Origin: Archegozetes longisetosus
Lineage: Eukaryota; Arthropoda; Arachnida; Sarcoptiformes; Trhypochthoniidae
NCBI GenBank assembly: GCA_018873245.2
Contig: JAEMBT020000009.1
Span: 15,433,794-15,497,793, forward strand
Reading direction: 5' to 3'
Length of the DNA stretch: 64,000 nt
The notes under the pieces are model-generated. The model ran no database searches, was not told the DNA's origin, and saw nothing but the letters and a program-made list of their open reading frames with translations. The position numbers and the translations under genes are program-made. Position 1 is the first letter of the stretch. Each line of letters begins with the position of its first letter. Positions 1 to 12,200 of the stretch are shown here, piece after piece.

Positions 1-395
1 ATGCAAAAATTTGGTAAGAAGAATGCTCCGTGTAGAGCAGCAATTCAAAATATTGTGTCTAAATTCAGAAATACGGGCAGTGTATCTGACAGAAAGCAAG
101 TGCACAAAAGCGTGTATTGACTGAAACGAAATTAGAGGAAATTGAACAAAGTTTCATAAGAGATCCGAAAATAGGCTTAAATAGGCTTTCTATGGGGACA
201 TCTGAAGAATAATGTTTATTCATCATATCCTCAAAATCTCGAGGAATTAAAACTAAACATAACTAATGAAATCAAAGCGATAAGTGTCGAAACTTTGCAT
301 AAAGTTTCTGAAAATATGGTAAACCTCGTTCGGATGTGTATGGCCATGAATGGTAGACACTTCCAGCAGTTAATGTAAACTGAGTTTAATTGTCA
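1..395 (+). pseudogene. Internally deleted mariner/Tc1-type transposase remnant
   Basis: The first codons read MQKFGKKNAPCRAAI and then a helix-turn-helix region with a GSVSDRK linker, which is the N-terminal DNA-binding part of the mariner-type transposases common in arthropods. After a few stops the text jumps from the region near 'IGLNRLS' directly to LWGHLKNNVYSSYPQNLEEL and a C-terminal block ending NGRHFQQLM. The last block is the familiar end of these transposases. The whole DDE catalytic core between the two parts is missing, so this is a deletion derivative, possibly mobilisable in trans if its termini survive. The left end may extend beyond the window. Terminal repeats were not identified. 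Family call is from motif recognition; the deletion is seen directly. Confidence 0.75.
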
Positions 396-2585
396 TAAAA
401 TAAAGAATAATTGAGAAAAATTTTATTTGTTCATTAATTGTAATTAAAAAGTTATTAAACTTTTTCAGTGTCCAACGAGTAAAAAATACTGTATTTGCTT
501 GTGAAATCTTAAAATTAAAACTTAATGCGGATGAAGGACATAGAGACAAAAATTATCCATCAAGAATTAATTTTGAAATGGCTATCATTTCTAGCCTGAA
601 TGCAAATGCCAGTTATCTGGCGAAAGTGAAAATCCTGGAGCTCAAGATTGAATTCTGAAAGGTAGCAACCCTATTAAATTGTAATACCTGTTTAGTGATC
701 TGGAAAGTTTTGTTTATTTTTAAACTTCAACTATATGAAAAATGGTTTTTTGAGAATTGTTTTGTAACATTTTTGTTAGAAGACAATTGTAATTGAAACT
801 GTAACGTTGTTGCAATCTCATAAATACTTTGACAAATATCTGAGTAGTCAAGTTTAACCAAGTTTGGACCTAACTATACCTAATCTTACTAAAGTCCAGT
901 TTGCCTACAACACTTCCGACTTGGACGAAACTCTAGATATTTATATATTTTTGGCCTCAAATACCAAATATGAGAAAGATTTTGTTGAAAAAGCGATTCA
1001 TAATATAATCCCATAGTATTCCTATTATATATTTTTCATTAATAATACTTTATAAGCTGGAATGAATGCAAATTACTCTCACATGTGAATTAAGTTTAGG
1101 TTAGGTAATGATGATTTAGTGAAGTGCGCGCTCACTTCTACATAATCTAGTATAGAAAAGATATGCGATTTCATTATCTTCAAATGACCATAACTTAGGT
1201 ACCGCTTCTCTCCAGCAAATGATTTTTTGATAATTGATGTTTAAGGCAGAATGCATGAGTTTCATCTAACTCGAATATGTTGCAGGTAAATCATCTAGCT
1301 CGAATATGTTGCAGGTAAACTAGACTCTCAATAAATTTAAATCACGTTAAATAGTCTGCGTTAACTTTGGGAAATTGAGTGCAAAAATAACATTCATAGA
1401 GAGCTATAAATAATTTTTAACTTAAAAATTTGCACTATTTAAGTCTCAAGAGTATTCAAACTGTCCTGAAATCGATATCAATGTTTACGGGAATAATAAT
1501 AAAAAGATTACGACAATAAAACCCTTTTCTGGCAGACTATTTTTACGAATAGCATTAGTTTTAGATAAAAGAAATTCAATATTTAAACTTTATTCTCATA
1601 CTTTTATTCTATAGCTTATTCAAAAAGATATGTTTTTAGCTGCGAGTCAAGTCATAAAGTAAAAGATATATTCTTTAGAAAGTTAGTAGAAATGATGAGA
1701 ATAAACATAAATATGAATAGAACCAAAAGTAAAGTGAAGACTAAGAATTAACTTTCTTGTGCCAAATATAAGATTGTATTTATGATCCAAGCGAGTCAGC
1801 TATGAAATGCTCAAGTGATTTATACTAGCGTTTCAACAAATGTCTTCATATTTATTATCACTTATTATTTGTGTGGAGAGAGATATTGTCTGATAATAAG
1901 GGAATTACGTAAAATATGAAATTAGTATATCAAAGGCTATACAACACAAAAATGGCATAACTCAAAATGGCATAACTCAAAATGGCATAACTCAAAATTG
2001 CATATCTCAAAATGACATAACCTAAATGAGAAATATTTTTGAGAATATCTCAACTAAATTATTCAAGATAGATAACTAGATTGAAAGCTTTCAAAAAAAT
2101 ACACAGACTAAAAATTTTAAGGTTTGCTTTTCGAATTGATTTTTAGCTCTGAATAACTTAAATCAGACTTTTAGTGAATCAGATCATTATTCAAATTTTC
2201 TGTAGTTTAATTTTCTAAAAAGTCAGATAGTTTATGGCTTTCTAGCTTCGAGCTTAATTCAATTATTATTATTACTTTGTGCACTAAACTTGTAAAAGAA
2301 GTCTTCAAATATTGTACGACTCGTCATAATAATTTTTGTTCATATTTATAAATATTCTCATCGTTAAGACCTTTAATTTATCTGAATTAATAAATTGACT
2401 TTTAAAATTAAAACTATTAAGCTTTATTATGATTAGATTCAAAAATTTTGTAAAATTCATACTATCGTATTAACTTCTGAAGGTTAACCTCAAAGTTTTG
2501 AATTGCATAAAGTTTCTAGACTATGAAAATGCTTTGCTGTAAAGTGGCTTTTAAAGCGTTCTTAGCCTAAAATCTATTTCTAAAC
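396..2585. other. AT-rich stretch without a recognised gene
   Basis: Two short coding-like blocks are visible on the plus strand: about 54 open codons near 491-656 (containing ACEILKLKLNADEGHRD) and about 48 open codons near 866-1015 (containing VQFAYNTSDLDETLDIYIF). Neither matches a family I know, and no clean splice pair joins them. A 15-bp tandem repeat (unit aatggcataactcaa, about five copies, the later ones diverged) lies at about 1949-2026. Confidence 0.4.
1949..2026. repeat. 15-bp minisatellite, about 5 copies
   Basis: The unit aatggcataactcaa repeats head to tail about five times; the first three copies are nearly exact, the last two diverged (ttgcatatctcaa, atgacataacct). It lies in AT-rich sequence without a recognised gene. 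Confidence 0.8.
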
Positions 2586-3468
2586 TAGAAGTGCGCATCT
2601 TTGAAATTCTTCACACTCGTACCCGCTCACACCCGAAGTGAAAAGAATGTTGGCGATCCGTAAGAGCAAGCAGATACCCGCAATGAAAAATTTCAATTGC
2701 TTATTTTAAATTCGAAAACCTTTCACTACGAAAATGATCCTTGATTTCAACTGAAAAGTCATCAGTTTGATTTTTCTTGTTGGAAATACTTTCTTCTGTA
2801 TCATAATTATCATTTTTTATCATTCTTGTTCATTTCTCAACCTGACAAAGTTTACGATTAAAGTCTCATATATCTATATCATGGCATAATAAATATTAAC
2901 TTTATAGATATACTTTTGACGAATACGACAAATGTGGTAATTTTGTTAACATTTTTTCTAAAATCTGATTTCAAAAATCCTAATCCTTGTGAAAGTTGGT
3001 TAGAATAGGTTTCACTGACCGTAATGTCAATTACACAATTGTCTATGAGTCTATTTCTCCTCTCCTAACCTAATATTTGAAGCATGAAATAGAAAAATCA
3101 GATATCTCATTCCATAACGAAAGGCCCTATGATATCGGAGTCTATGACATCATATTTTGACTTGAAGCCAAATACAAGTAGCGACTATGTGTAGGCCTTT
3201 TATATAGTAAAAATAAAGGCGAGATGTCTGATTTTTTCCATTTCTCGCTTCAACTACGATGATTACGCTTCGAGAATATGCTTAAGTTTGAACTACTGAC
3301 ACACGTTTTGACTTTGATGCTAATAATTTCGTTTATTGAACAGTTGCATGATCTTGTTAAAACTTGATACGAATGTGAAAGGAAAGATTTTTCATCTGCT
3401 CACACCCGCTCTAAACTTGTGGGTACCCGCACAGACCTGTGGGTGTGGGTGTGAAATACGCTTCTCTA
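2586..3468. mobile_element. Decayed non-autonomous hAT-type element
   Basis: The left end begins TAGAAGTGCGCATCTTTG and continues into TTCACACTCGTACCCGC. The right end, read on the minus strand, begins TAGAGAAGCGTATTTCACAC and continues into CCCACACCC and GTGCGGGTACCC. The flanks, TTCTAAAC (2578-2585) and CTCAAAAC (3469-3476), agree at 6 of 8 positions, as expected for an old 8-bp hAT target duplication. GC-rich subterminal CACCCG/GGGTACCC motifs stand out from the AT-rich surroundings. No transposase ORF is inside. The right terminus is clearly the same family as the block at 56582-56652. Boundaries are inferred from the TIR and imperfect duplication. Confidence 0.6.
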
Positions 3469-3925
3469 CTCAAAACGGTTGACACACTTAGTTTCTAATT
3501 ATGCATATAAACCATAAAATTTTTATAATAGACTTCTCAAAAGCATAGAAAAATGAGGTCGAACGTTATTTAACTTTATTCAGCATGGAACGCGTTTTGC
3601 TTAATATTTGGAAATTTACTTTTCGCAAATAATCTTATGATATTAAGCAAATTCTTGGTAGTTTATTTTCTTTTTGCTCTGACTTCATGTCAAAACATAT
3701 TTTCCATTAGTTTATTAAATCAATGGAGAGGGAAACTAAAAGTGATTATTGCTGACGAGTCTGTCGGAAACTTGGACAGTATTTGAGTAAACATTTATGA
3801 TTTGCAGATAGGTTGACAAATAGAGGTCATATTCTTGAAAAATAAACGCGTTTACATAAACTATCATTCCAGTCAGCTTTTATGCTTATGAAATAAATTT
3901 TACGTGTTGGTACAGTGAAATCTTA

Positions 3926-4112
3926 TTAACCCTCGATAGCAACTGGAGTAAAGCGATGCGTGAGGACGTATCCAAAGGCTTTTTCATATATTTATGAAAG
4001 TAAACTCAGCAAAAGAGCATATTATGTACATGTGTTAACAGCTAACAGTGTGTGTCAATATACGTTCCCTAAAAGCATTGAAAACAGATCAGGTGCTATC
4101 GCGGATTATTAA
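3926..4112. mobile_element. TTAA-flanked MITE, copy 1 (piggyBac-like)
   Basis: The block starts TTAA-CCCTCGATAGCAACTGG and ends GCTATCGCGGATTA-TTAA, giving TTAA target duplications and inverted termini around the core CGCGATAGCAAC. Two relatives are at 5816-6013 and 21482-21680. The left terminus begins CCC after TTAA, as in piggyBac elements. It has no coding capacity. Assignment to the piggyBac superfamily is inferred from the TTAA site only. Confidence 0.65.
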
Positions 4113-5815
4113 GTTTAATAGTGTACTTTCTGTTGAATGTTTGGTATTATAAATATTAAATTATTTCCTAAGTCACAGTCAATAAAACTTAGTTTAAATT
4201 TGAAACATTTATTCTTTTGATGACAAGTGATTGTTGAAAGAGCTATTTTGACTGATTTGTAGTTTGAATATAAAGTCTATTATAAAGTATTACGACAGGC
4301 ACTGTTATTATTGGTCACGTATTTTTGAACTTAATTTAATTAGTTGGATAATAAAGTTTACTTTTTAAAATATAAATTAGTTTTATTTGTTCATCACATA
4401 ATTCAATTTGATCAACAATGAGAAACAGATAGAACAATAATATAAACTACTAACTAATTTCCACTTGATTATCTTCACATTTTCAACTATACATTCATGT
4501 GATTTCACATCAAATACAAGAAGCTTTCACTCCGTTAATAGCCGATTTTGTAATGTGGTGTGCATCTGAAATTTGACAAGATTTTTCACTGCTGCCAAAC
4601 ACACTTTCTTACATGCATTCAGTTACGTATCATTCAAGTTACCCAGTAGTGAAAGTTAAGTTCATTTTTGCAAGCAAATCTCGAATCATTTTGACTCTTA
4701 CTATCAGATAGGAAAGAAAAGTCATAAAAAGTTAAGGTCAAAGTGATGGAAATAGGAAGTTTGTTTATAGAAATGAGTATAATTTTGACTAGTTGAATGA
4801 TATGTAGGGAAGTGTGTATGGCAGGGAAGTGTCTTTGGCAGGAGTAAAATCCTATTAACTTTTTAGATGCACATCACATATGCGCTCTACATACTGTAAA
4901 GTGTTGTGATAATAAATATTCGCTTTAAAGTCATATAGTGTGTATCAAAATATAGGCTTAATTTCAAAGTTTACATTGTTTACAAATCATTTTTAGGCAT
5001 TGGTAATAAACTTTATACAATTATCCAAATTAATCACTTTTGTGAGTGACTTCAACAGAGATTTCAACAGAGATTTCAACAGAGATCTAAAGCTTTATTT
5101 GCTTTAAACTAACTCGATATGATTTGAGTTGAAGTGATAATTCGCATTTCGAATTACATAACAGCTTTTTTTCTATCTTTAATTAAACATTTTTACAACA
5201 ACAGTGATTAGAGTTATTTTCTTTTGACAATATTTCTAAAAAGTTAGTCACACATTATGAAGAAACCAATCGATATCCTTAATGAATCTCTGTGTTAGAA
5301 AAACTTGTTTCTCAAATTAGATTCCATCAAATTACAAAAATGAAGTGACCTTCAATCAAGAAAAAAAAGCTCTTCTATAAGGTGATTCTATAAAACATTG
5401 ATTCAATACTTCAGTGTTGATACTTTAGAAGTGCTACTATTTTGTTGTGGTGTAAAACTAGGAGCACATATGAATTATGCAGAATAGTATTGAACAAATT
5501 GGACTCTATCTCCATCAACAACTTTGGTCCCAACAGACTTTTGTCTCAACGCATTTACAAAACCATGTTTTGCACGCATGTAAATAGTCCTTATATTAAG
5601 ATTTATGGTTAAACCAACTTAAGGACAACGAATGAATATTTAACATTTATTTTATAGATCTAGTTAAGTATTTCATCTACTTTAGAGTGGACTATAGTAA
5701 ATGCATAACAGGTACTAAAAGTTAAGTCTTCAGTTGATTAGAGGATGGAATTGACTTTCTAAAAATAAATTTTAGTTTCGAATGTTTAAAGTGCATAGAA
5801 AACACACTCAATAAA
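4113..5815. other. AT-rich intergenic stretch
   Basis: No coding block, RNA gene or element could be recognised. A minor three-copy repeat of cagagatttcaa sits at about 5051-5086. Confidence 0.4.
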
Positions 5816-6013
5816 TTAATAAGACGCGATAGCAACCAGAAATGATGAGTTATCATGGGATACTTTCCATTGGACCATAATATCAGATGTTAAGAAACTT
5901 TGAATATGGTAACCAAAGCAAATTAGAAATAAAATTTGACAACAGATCGATGTACATCACAGTAGGGTTGATATAGTAACTGCCTTATGCTTGTTGCTAC
6001 CGCGGACTATTAA
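5816..6013. mobile_element. TTAA-flanked MITE, copy 2
   Basis: TTAA-TAAGACGCGATAGCAACC at the left is mirrored by GTTGCTACCGCGGACTA-TTAA at the right, a clean pair of inverted termini with TTAA duplications. The 198-bp interior resembles, in inverted orientation, copy 3 near 21.5 kb (shared tracts around GATGYACATYRATYTG and the CATCATTTCTGGTTGC end). It is non-coding. Confidence 0.75.
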
Positions 6014-6265
6014 TTTATCAAGTGTATACTGATCATTGATTCACAAAAGAAGTGTGCCCTAATTAGTTTGCTATTGAACAGTTTTTAATTAAAGAACTAT
6101 AAGAATCTTCTATGATTGAATTGCATGATCAGTTAGAAATATAATGTTTGGTAATAGAGTAATAGCTTATTCTGTGAATAAGCTATTTTCACCAAAGGGC
6201 CTAATAAGTCTGTTGAATTATTAAGATAACAGTTATTTAACCTAACTTTAGATGTAAGACCGTAA

Positions 6266-9200
6266 CTAGAAAGGAAAGCAACGAATCTTGCGTTGTTTTC
6301 TCGCTTGCGGCCGCTTATTCTTAACATTTAGTACTTCTGATGATGTTGTCGCGCACATAGAGTCCAATTGTTTGCACATATCTTCTTCCCATTTACCACT
6401 GTTTCTTTTAACTTTAATGCACTTCTTATCTGAGATATTGTTCGAATTGATCTGCTGGTCAGGCTTAACTCGAATATGATTAATGGGTTTTTGCTTCTTA
6501 GGCCTCAAACAAAATAAGAAAAAATACCGTTTTCTCGAGTTATTAGAGTTACAAGTCTTTGTAGTCTCAACTTGACTAGAACTGGCTTTCTCTGATAATA
6601 TTAATTCACTGCTTTCACCACAGCTTTGACTCGTATGACCAGATTCGCGGTCATAGCAATCATCGACCAAACTGCGATCTGAAGCTCGAATCTTAAAAAA
6701 TGGATTATTAGTGTCAATGTTGGGGTTATTAATGACTTTTTCATTGTTAGAGTTAGACTTTTGATCAATCATTTTTTGATACTCTTTGGCTGAATCAATG
6801 TTAATATTATGTTTAGGCGTCGGTTCACTGATTTTCACATCTGGTAAGTCGTACGCTTCCTGTTGACTATTCAGATGACTAACTGCGAATCTATTATTTT
6901 TTTCTAATTCATTTTTATAAATGTCATATATGGTTGTATCCAATTGTCTTTTTGGTGAAACTCGTGGCGACACAAATGGTGTTTCGCCTGAGGGCGTACC
7001 GGCATTAGAATTAGCTTTTGGAGTATGTGAAGGCGAACATGATGGCGATCGAAAATGACCTCCAGAAAAGCTGAGATTGTTTTGAACTGCTAAACATTCC
7101 TCATTGTAGTTGTCATCAATTTTAGTTACGAAATAGGTTGAAAATGGAAATAGATTTTGGGTTGAATCAGTGAAGCAGTATTTGTCTCGAATAAGTTGCC
7201 TGTGGGAAGATTCACAATAGAAAACTAATACAGTAATGCCTCGATGTAGTCAACCTCTTTATATTCGATTGTCGATATAGCTAACGTACTTATCCGATCC
7301 TAACACAAACTACTACACTGTTAAGTACCTAATTATATTGGAATCTCATTATAGTGAATGCGAATTTTTAGGGCCCAGGGATTCATTATATGGAGGTACT
7401 ACTGTATTTTTCTATACAACACTAAACGCAATTTCGCTTTTATCTATAAATCAAACTTTCAGATTGTGATATTCAGAACAAGAAAAAGTAAATCTATTCG
7501 GATATAGAATCGAAACTAGAGTTTTAACTTTTCTTAAAGTTTTCACATATCTATGAAACCGATAAACATTGGCAACATTGGCAACATTGACAAGTTTGAA
7601 AATTTCAAGTCCAGTATATCGAAAAGATTTTCATAAGTTTCAACCGTGTCGTAACTGTCAATGATTTTATTGATTTCTGTCGACTAAAAAAACTGAAGCC
7701 ATTACTGACAAGTTGCAAGTATATAATGGGATTGTTCTACTCTAAGATAGTTCTGTAAAAACTTTAAGATAGTTGAGCACATTAGCAATAAAATTGTAGA
7801 ATAAATTGTATTTTTCAGCAGATTGTTCGCATTCTTTTGATATTTTACAATTTTAGCTCATGGATTACCTTCTGGTCTCTTCACTGATATGAACCTGTCC
7901 GGGCTTACTATTGCTTTCCATCTTATTGGCCAAAGTCACTGTATTGCCAAATAGACAGTATCTGTTTAGATAAAATATTTCAAAATATGTCAAGTAAGGA
8001 ATTTGTTCATGTCATTTATTTATGGCTCAATGCATTCTTAAGCCGACAACTATTCATACCTTGGCATCTGAAGACCTAAATTAAGTTAAAGATAAAATTT
8101 ACAAATTTAGTCATATTTGTCATAGGATATACTATATTGTTTGAGACTTACCAACAATGCCAGCCATGCAGGCGCCTGAATGGATACCGATTCGCATCTA
8201 TAAATATTGAATTTAAACTTTCTATACTAAGTATTATATATGTATTTCTTATATTGTATATCCATTTCTTGTACTCTATATATATATTTCTTGTATCCTA
8301 TCCTATACTAACAGAATCCTATCTTATTCTAACAAAATCCTATCCTATTCTTACAAAACAACAATAAAATTCATATTACATTCTTCAAAAATTTAATATT
8401 TATCTTATGCATCACATCTTTCTTCTACTTATTGGATCAGAAATATCTTCAACTAATATACATAACATCGACTACTAAAATGAGTTCAGGTTTCATATCT
8501 CATATGTAGAATGTCTTAACTTCAATTCGAAAGTAATCATAGAAAGAAATAATCAGTTTATGAAATGGCATTTATTTGCAATTTCCGATCCTATCGTATA
8601 TTTTCTTTTTGATTCTGTGATATTTGATAATCTGCTTTGAATGAAAGTTTTGTTTGATCCTGACTGGAATGCTTAAAAAGGAGTTTCTAAAATTGAATAT
8701 TTTTCAAATTTTGTAAAAGCGATCGAGTAAACCGTTCCTAAGTTCAAACCTAAACCATTCCTAAGCTCAGACCCAAACCATTCCTCAGTTTAGGCCTAAG
8801 CCATTCCCCTAACCTTCAGGATTGCGAAAATGATCTTTTGCACAATTGAATCCAAATTATAAGAAAATAGTTTATTGTTTGGTCGATACTCTAATATTAG
8901 ATACACTTATACTGCATAGACGGTGTGATAGGAGTATATTTCAACTCAATAGTGATAACTGATAGGAATGCATATTTAATATATGGAATAAAGATTTTAG
9001 AAAATGCTAAGTTCTTAACACGCATACTTTGGACATTTGTTACTAATAAGTTGAGACATGCTTTCATTATCTCATCTATACAAATACTGTATGTGTTGAG
9101 TAATAATGATCTAAGTTTATTGAAGTCGATTTATTACCAACTATTGTTTGTTGCAATAAAAAAAATTTTTCAATCACATACGGAATTGTTTATGTGCTAA

Positions 9201-12200
9201 CAATACTTCCATATAGACATTTTCCCAAGTTCTGCAATACATTGGGTCATATCTTTAAGGTGTGCTGTTTTTCTATTTGGCTTCAAAGTTAATTTCAAAA
9301 TTAAAATTTTCAGAAGTAACTTGTTATGAGAATATGGGGCACTGACAATTAGTTCTATGTATTGCAGATTTGTAGTTGTGGATCAAAAGTAATATTCAAC
9401 TAATAATTTATGAAATTATTATTAGCACGTTTGAAAACTATAATAATATTTTCTTCTTCTATACCAAATAAAGTATTTCTAATAATAAATGATTTGTGAA
9501 GTGATCAAATTATGTTAACAGGCATCATGCTTGGTAAACTTATCTACCTAAAACTGCTTATCAAAATATCTGTCAAATTACAATTTGATTATGAGCTTCA
9601 CGAGATACACGAACAATTCAGATGTGATTTATAATTTAAATTTATAATTTTGTGATCAGAAACATCTAAAGTCTCATTGGAATTCAGTTGAGACCATTTA
9701 TGCAAACAGATAAGGAAAGGTATCTTATAGTCATTTATGCATTTGAGGGAATAAAACTTGAATTGAAATTCTAAACTTGCTATTGTGACTCAAAATAATG
9801 TTATAGAAGTTAAGTCATGTAAACACATATTGTATTTGTTCATTTTGTTGCAAATTTGAAAGTATAATTCAGGCATCAGTTTAGACCCAACTATCATTTA
9901 GATATAGTTGACTTCCTTAAGTAAAACTATCTTAAGTAAGACTTCCTTAAGTAAAACTTCCTTAAGTGAAAGTCAGTAAAAGCAAGCCTGCATTGATCGT
10001 ATCAGATATTGCAATAATAACAGAATTTTTCAACACTTCAATATATTTTTTATGTCAATTCTTGTCAAGTCATGTGAGTTAGGTTTGAGTTAAGTATTCA
10101 AACAACTATATTGAACATGAATATAATAAAAAGCATATATGAAAACATGGCTTAATGATTATTGATTCAAAAAACTACTTAACTACATGTATAAGTTAGA
10201 TAGATTAACATGTAGCAATCGATTTGAAATGAATCCAAAGGAAGAAAAGAGGGACAATTTTTCAAATAGCTTTAATCAAGTCTAGGTTAGAGAATGCGAA
10301 CTAATTTAATGGCGATTTCCAAAATAGATAATAATGATTAATGTATTTCTATATAATTCACAACTTATTTGACACAATATCTCACGCAATATCTGATCAT
10401 TATTTTAAATTTATATAAGTTTTAAATGTCAAACTACACAAAACGGACTTATTTAATGGTGAAATAAGTATTAAGAAAACATCGTATAATACACTTTCAG
10501 GTATTAAACTTCTATTCATGAGTCGTGATTAATGTTTTCAACTCTTTTTCAAACTAGTTAATGGAACTAAGATCTCATAAAACCATGTTCAGGCTCAAGA
10601 AAGTTATATAAGAAATAGGTTCGCAGAATTCAAATAAATTTCAACTCAGAATTCGAGCAAAGCTCAGCTCAGAATTCGAGCAAACCTCAACTGTGCTATT
10701 CATTGAGTTTCTTGACTAAAAATAGTAGCAATAAAAAGAATGAATACCTGAATCGGTTTACTATCAGCTGGTGAAATGACAGTATGCGTGACTCTAACCA
10801 TCGCGAGTCCCATTTCGACAACCCTATCAGCATGATCTTCAACCATTTCGGGCACACCACCCACTACAACATATGCATCACCTATGGTTTCGACTTTATA
10901 AACGCCATAAACATTAGTGAGATTATCAAATTGGATGTAAAGCCGATTGAGCAGTCGAACTATATCCATCGGCTCAATATTGGGACTTCCGCACATGGCT
11001 GTGAACCCGACTATATCAGAGAAGAGACAACTGACTGGTTCGAAGCTTTCGGCCTCGACACGGATGTTCTGGCACAAAAGCCTAGCAATTTTAGCCGGGA
11101 AGATATTGTGTAGTATTTCCTCTGTTCGCTTGTTTTCGTCTCTGAGTTTCGTGTCGAGAATTCGTATGTGATTAGTGGCTTCATCTAATTTCTCAACCAG
11201 TTCTCGCTCTCCACGCCTTTGATGAGACATAAGAATCAGATCTCTGGCTCTGTCGTGAACCGGAAAGTCGGTCAAATACAATCCAAGTTTTTTCATCTCA
11301 TCCAAGCCATTAACTCTTGGGGAACATAGGAATAAGATAGCATCAGATTCAGGGACGGGAACCATTTGGCCTTTCAGTCGAAGATTAGGCAAAGGTTCAC
11401 AATCTGTTTGCTTGGATGAGTCCGTACGCGATAATAACCCACTATTAGACTCATTGATAGCTACATTAAACTGATCGCTGCTCTTAACCACAAAAACTTG
11501 ATTACAATAATTCAGTATTGATTCAAACGTGCAGTCAATGACAGGTCTACTTATGATAAATAGGTCGCTGAACTTCAGTTTAGTCTTAGTTAGCCATAAG
11601 TTTTTGGTCAATCGCATCAAAGAGTTGCCGATTTGAATAATATTGAAATCTCTGCGAAAAATCATATGAAAAGGAAATGCCTGACAAATAGTCTTAGAGC
11701 TGAATAATAAATCTTTAGGCGAACTACTTAAATGTTGGTCAATGCAGGGCGTCAGATGTTCTGAATGTCCCGAATTGTTTTGGTCGTCATTCTTCTTAAC
11801 CACTTCTAATATAACGTGACCGTCTTGGCATTCCTCAAACGTTCTGACAATAACTTCAGTCTTGAAGAATTCTTTACTGACGACACTGACTAGTCCTCTG
11901 ACTATAGCACTCAGTCCTTGACGTTCGCTGTAATAATGCAAATGCAATGAGCCCTCATCAGTGTGTGTCACTCTAAATGAAGGCGCTCTCATTCCTGGAT
12001 ATATTGAGCTCAGATGATCGTGCAGATTGTCTAGGTTTGTTAGGAAGTCATGCAAATTGCTTCCTAGTACTCTTAGTATTTGGTCGTAACCGTTCTTTTG
12101 GCAGTAGTGGAGGAAATGGCTCCCGAATGCTTCTAAACATGTCTCTACGTCCAAACCTTTAATAGATTTTGTTTATTCTTATGTTCTGTTTTCAATTAGT

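Noticed and set aside
8137-8367. 76-codon plus-strand ORF
   Set aside because: It overlaps the 46-nt cyclase exon on the other strand and the rest is a low-complexity tata/tcttatcctattc stretch.
10784-11171. Plus-strand ORFs of 109 and 74 codons
   Set aside because: They are antisense shadows of the highly conserved cyclase exon.
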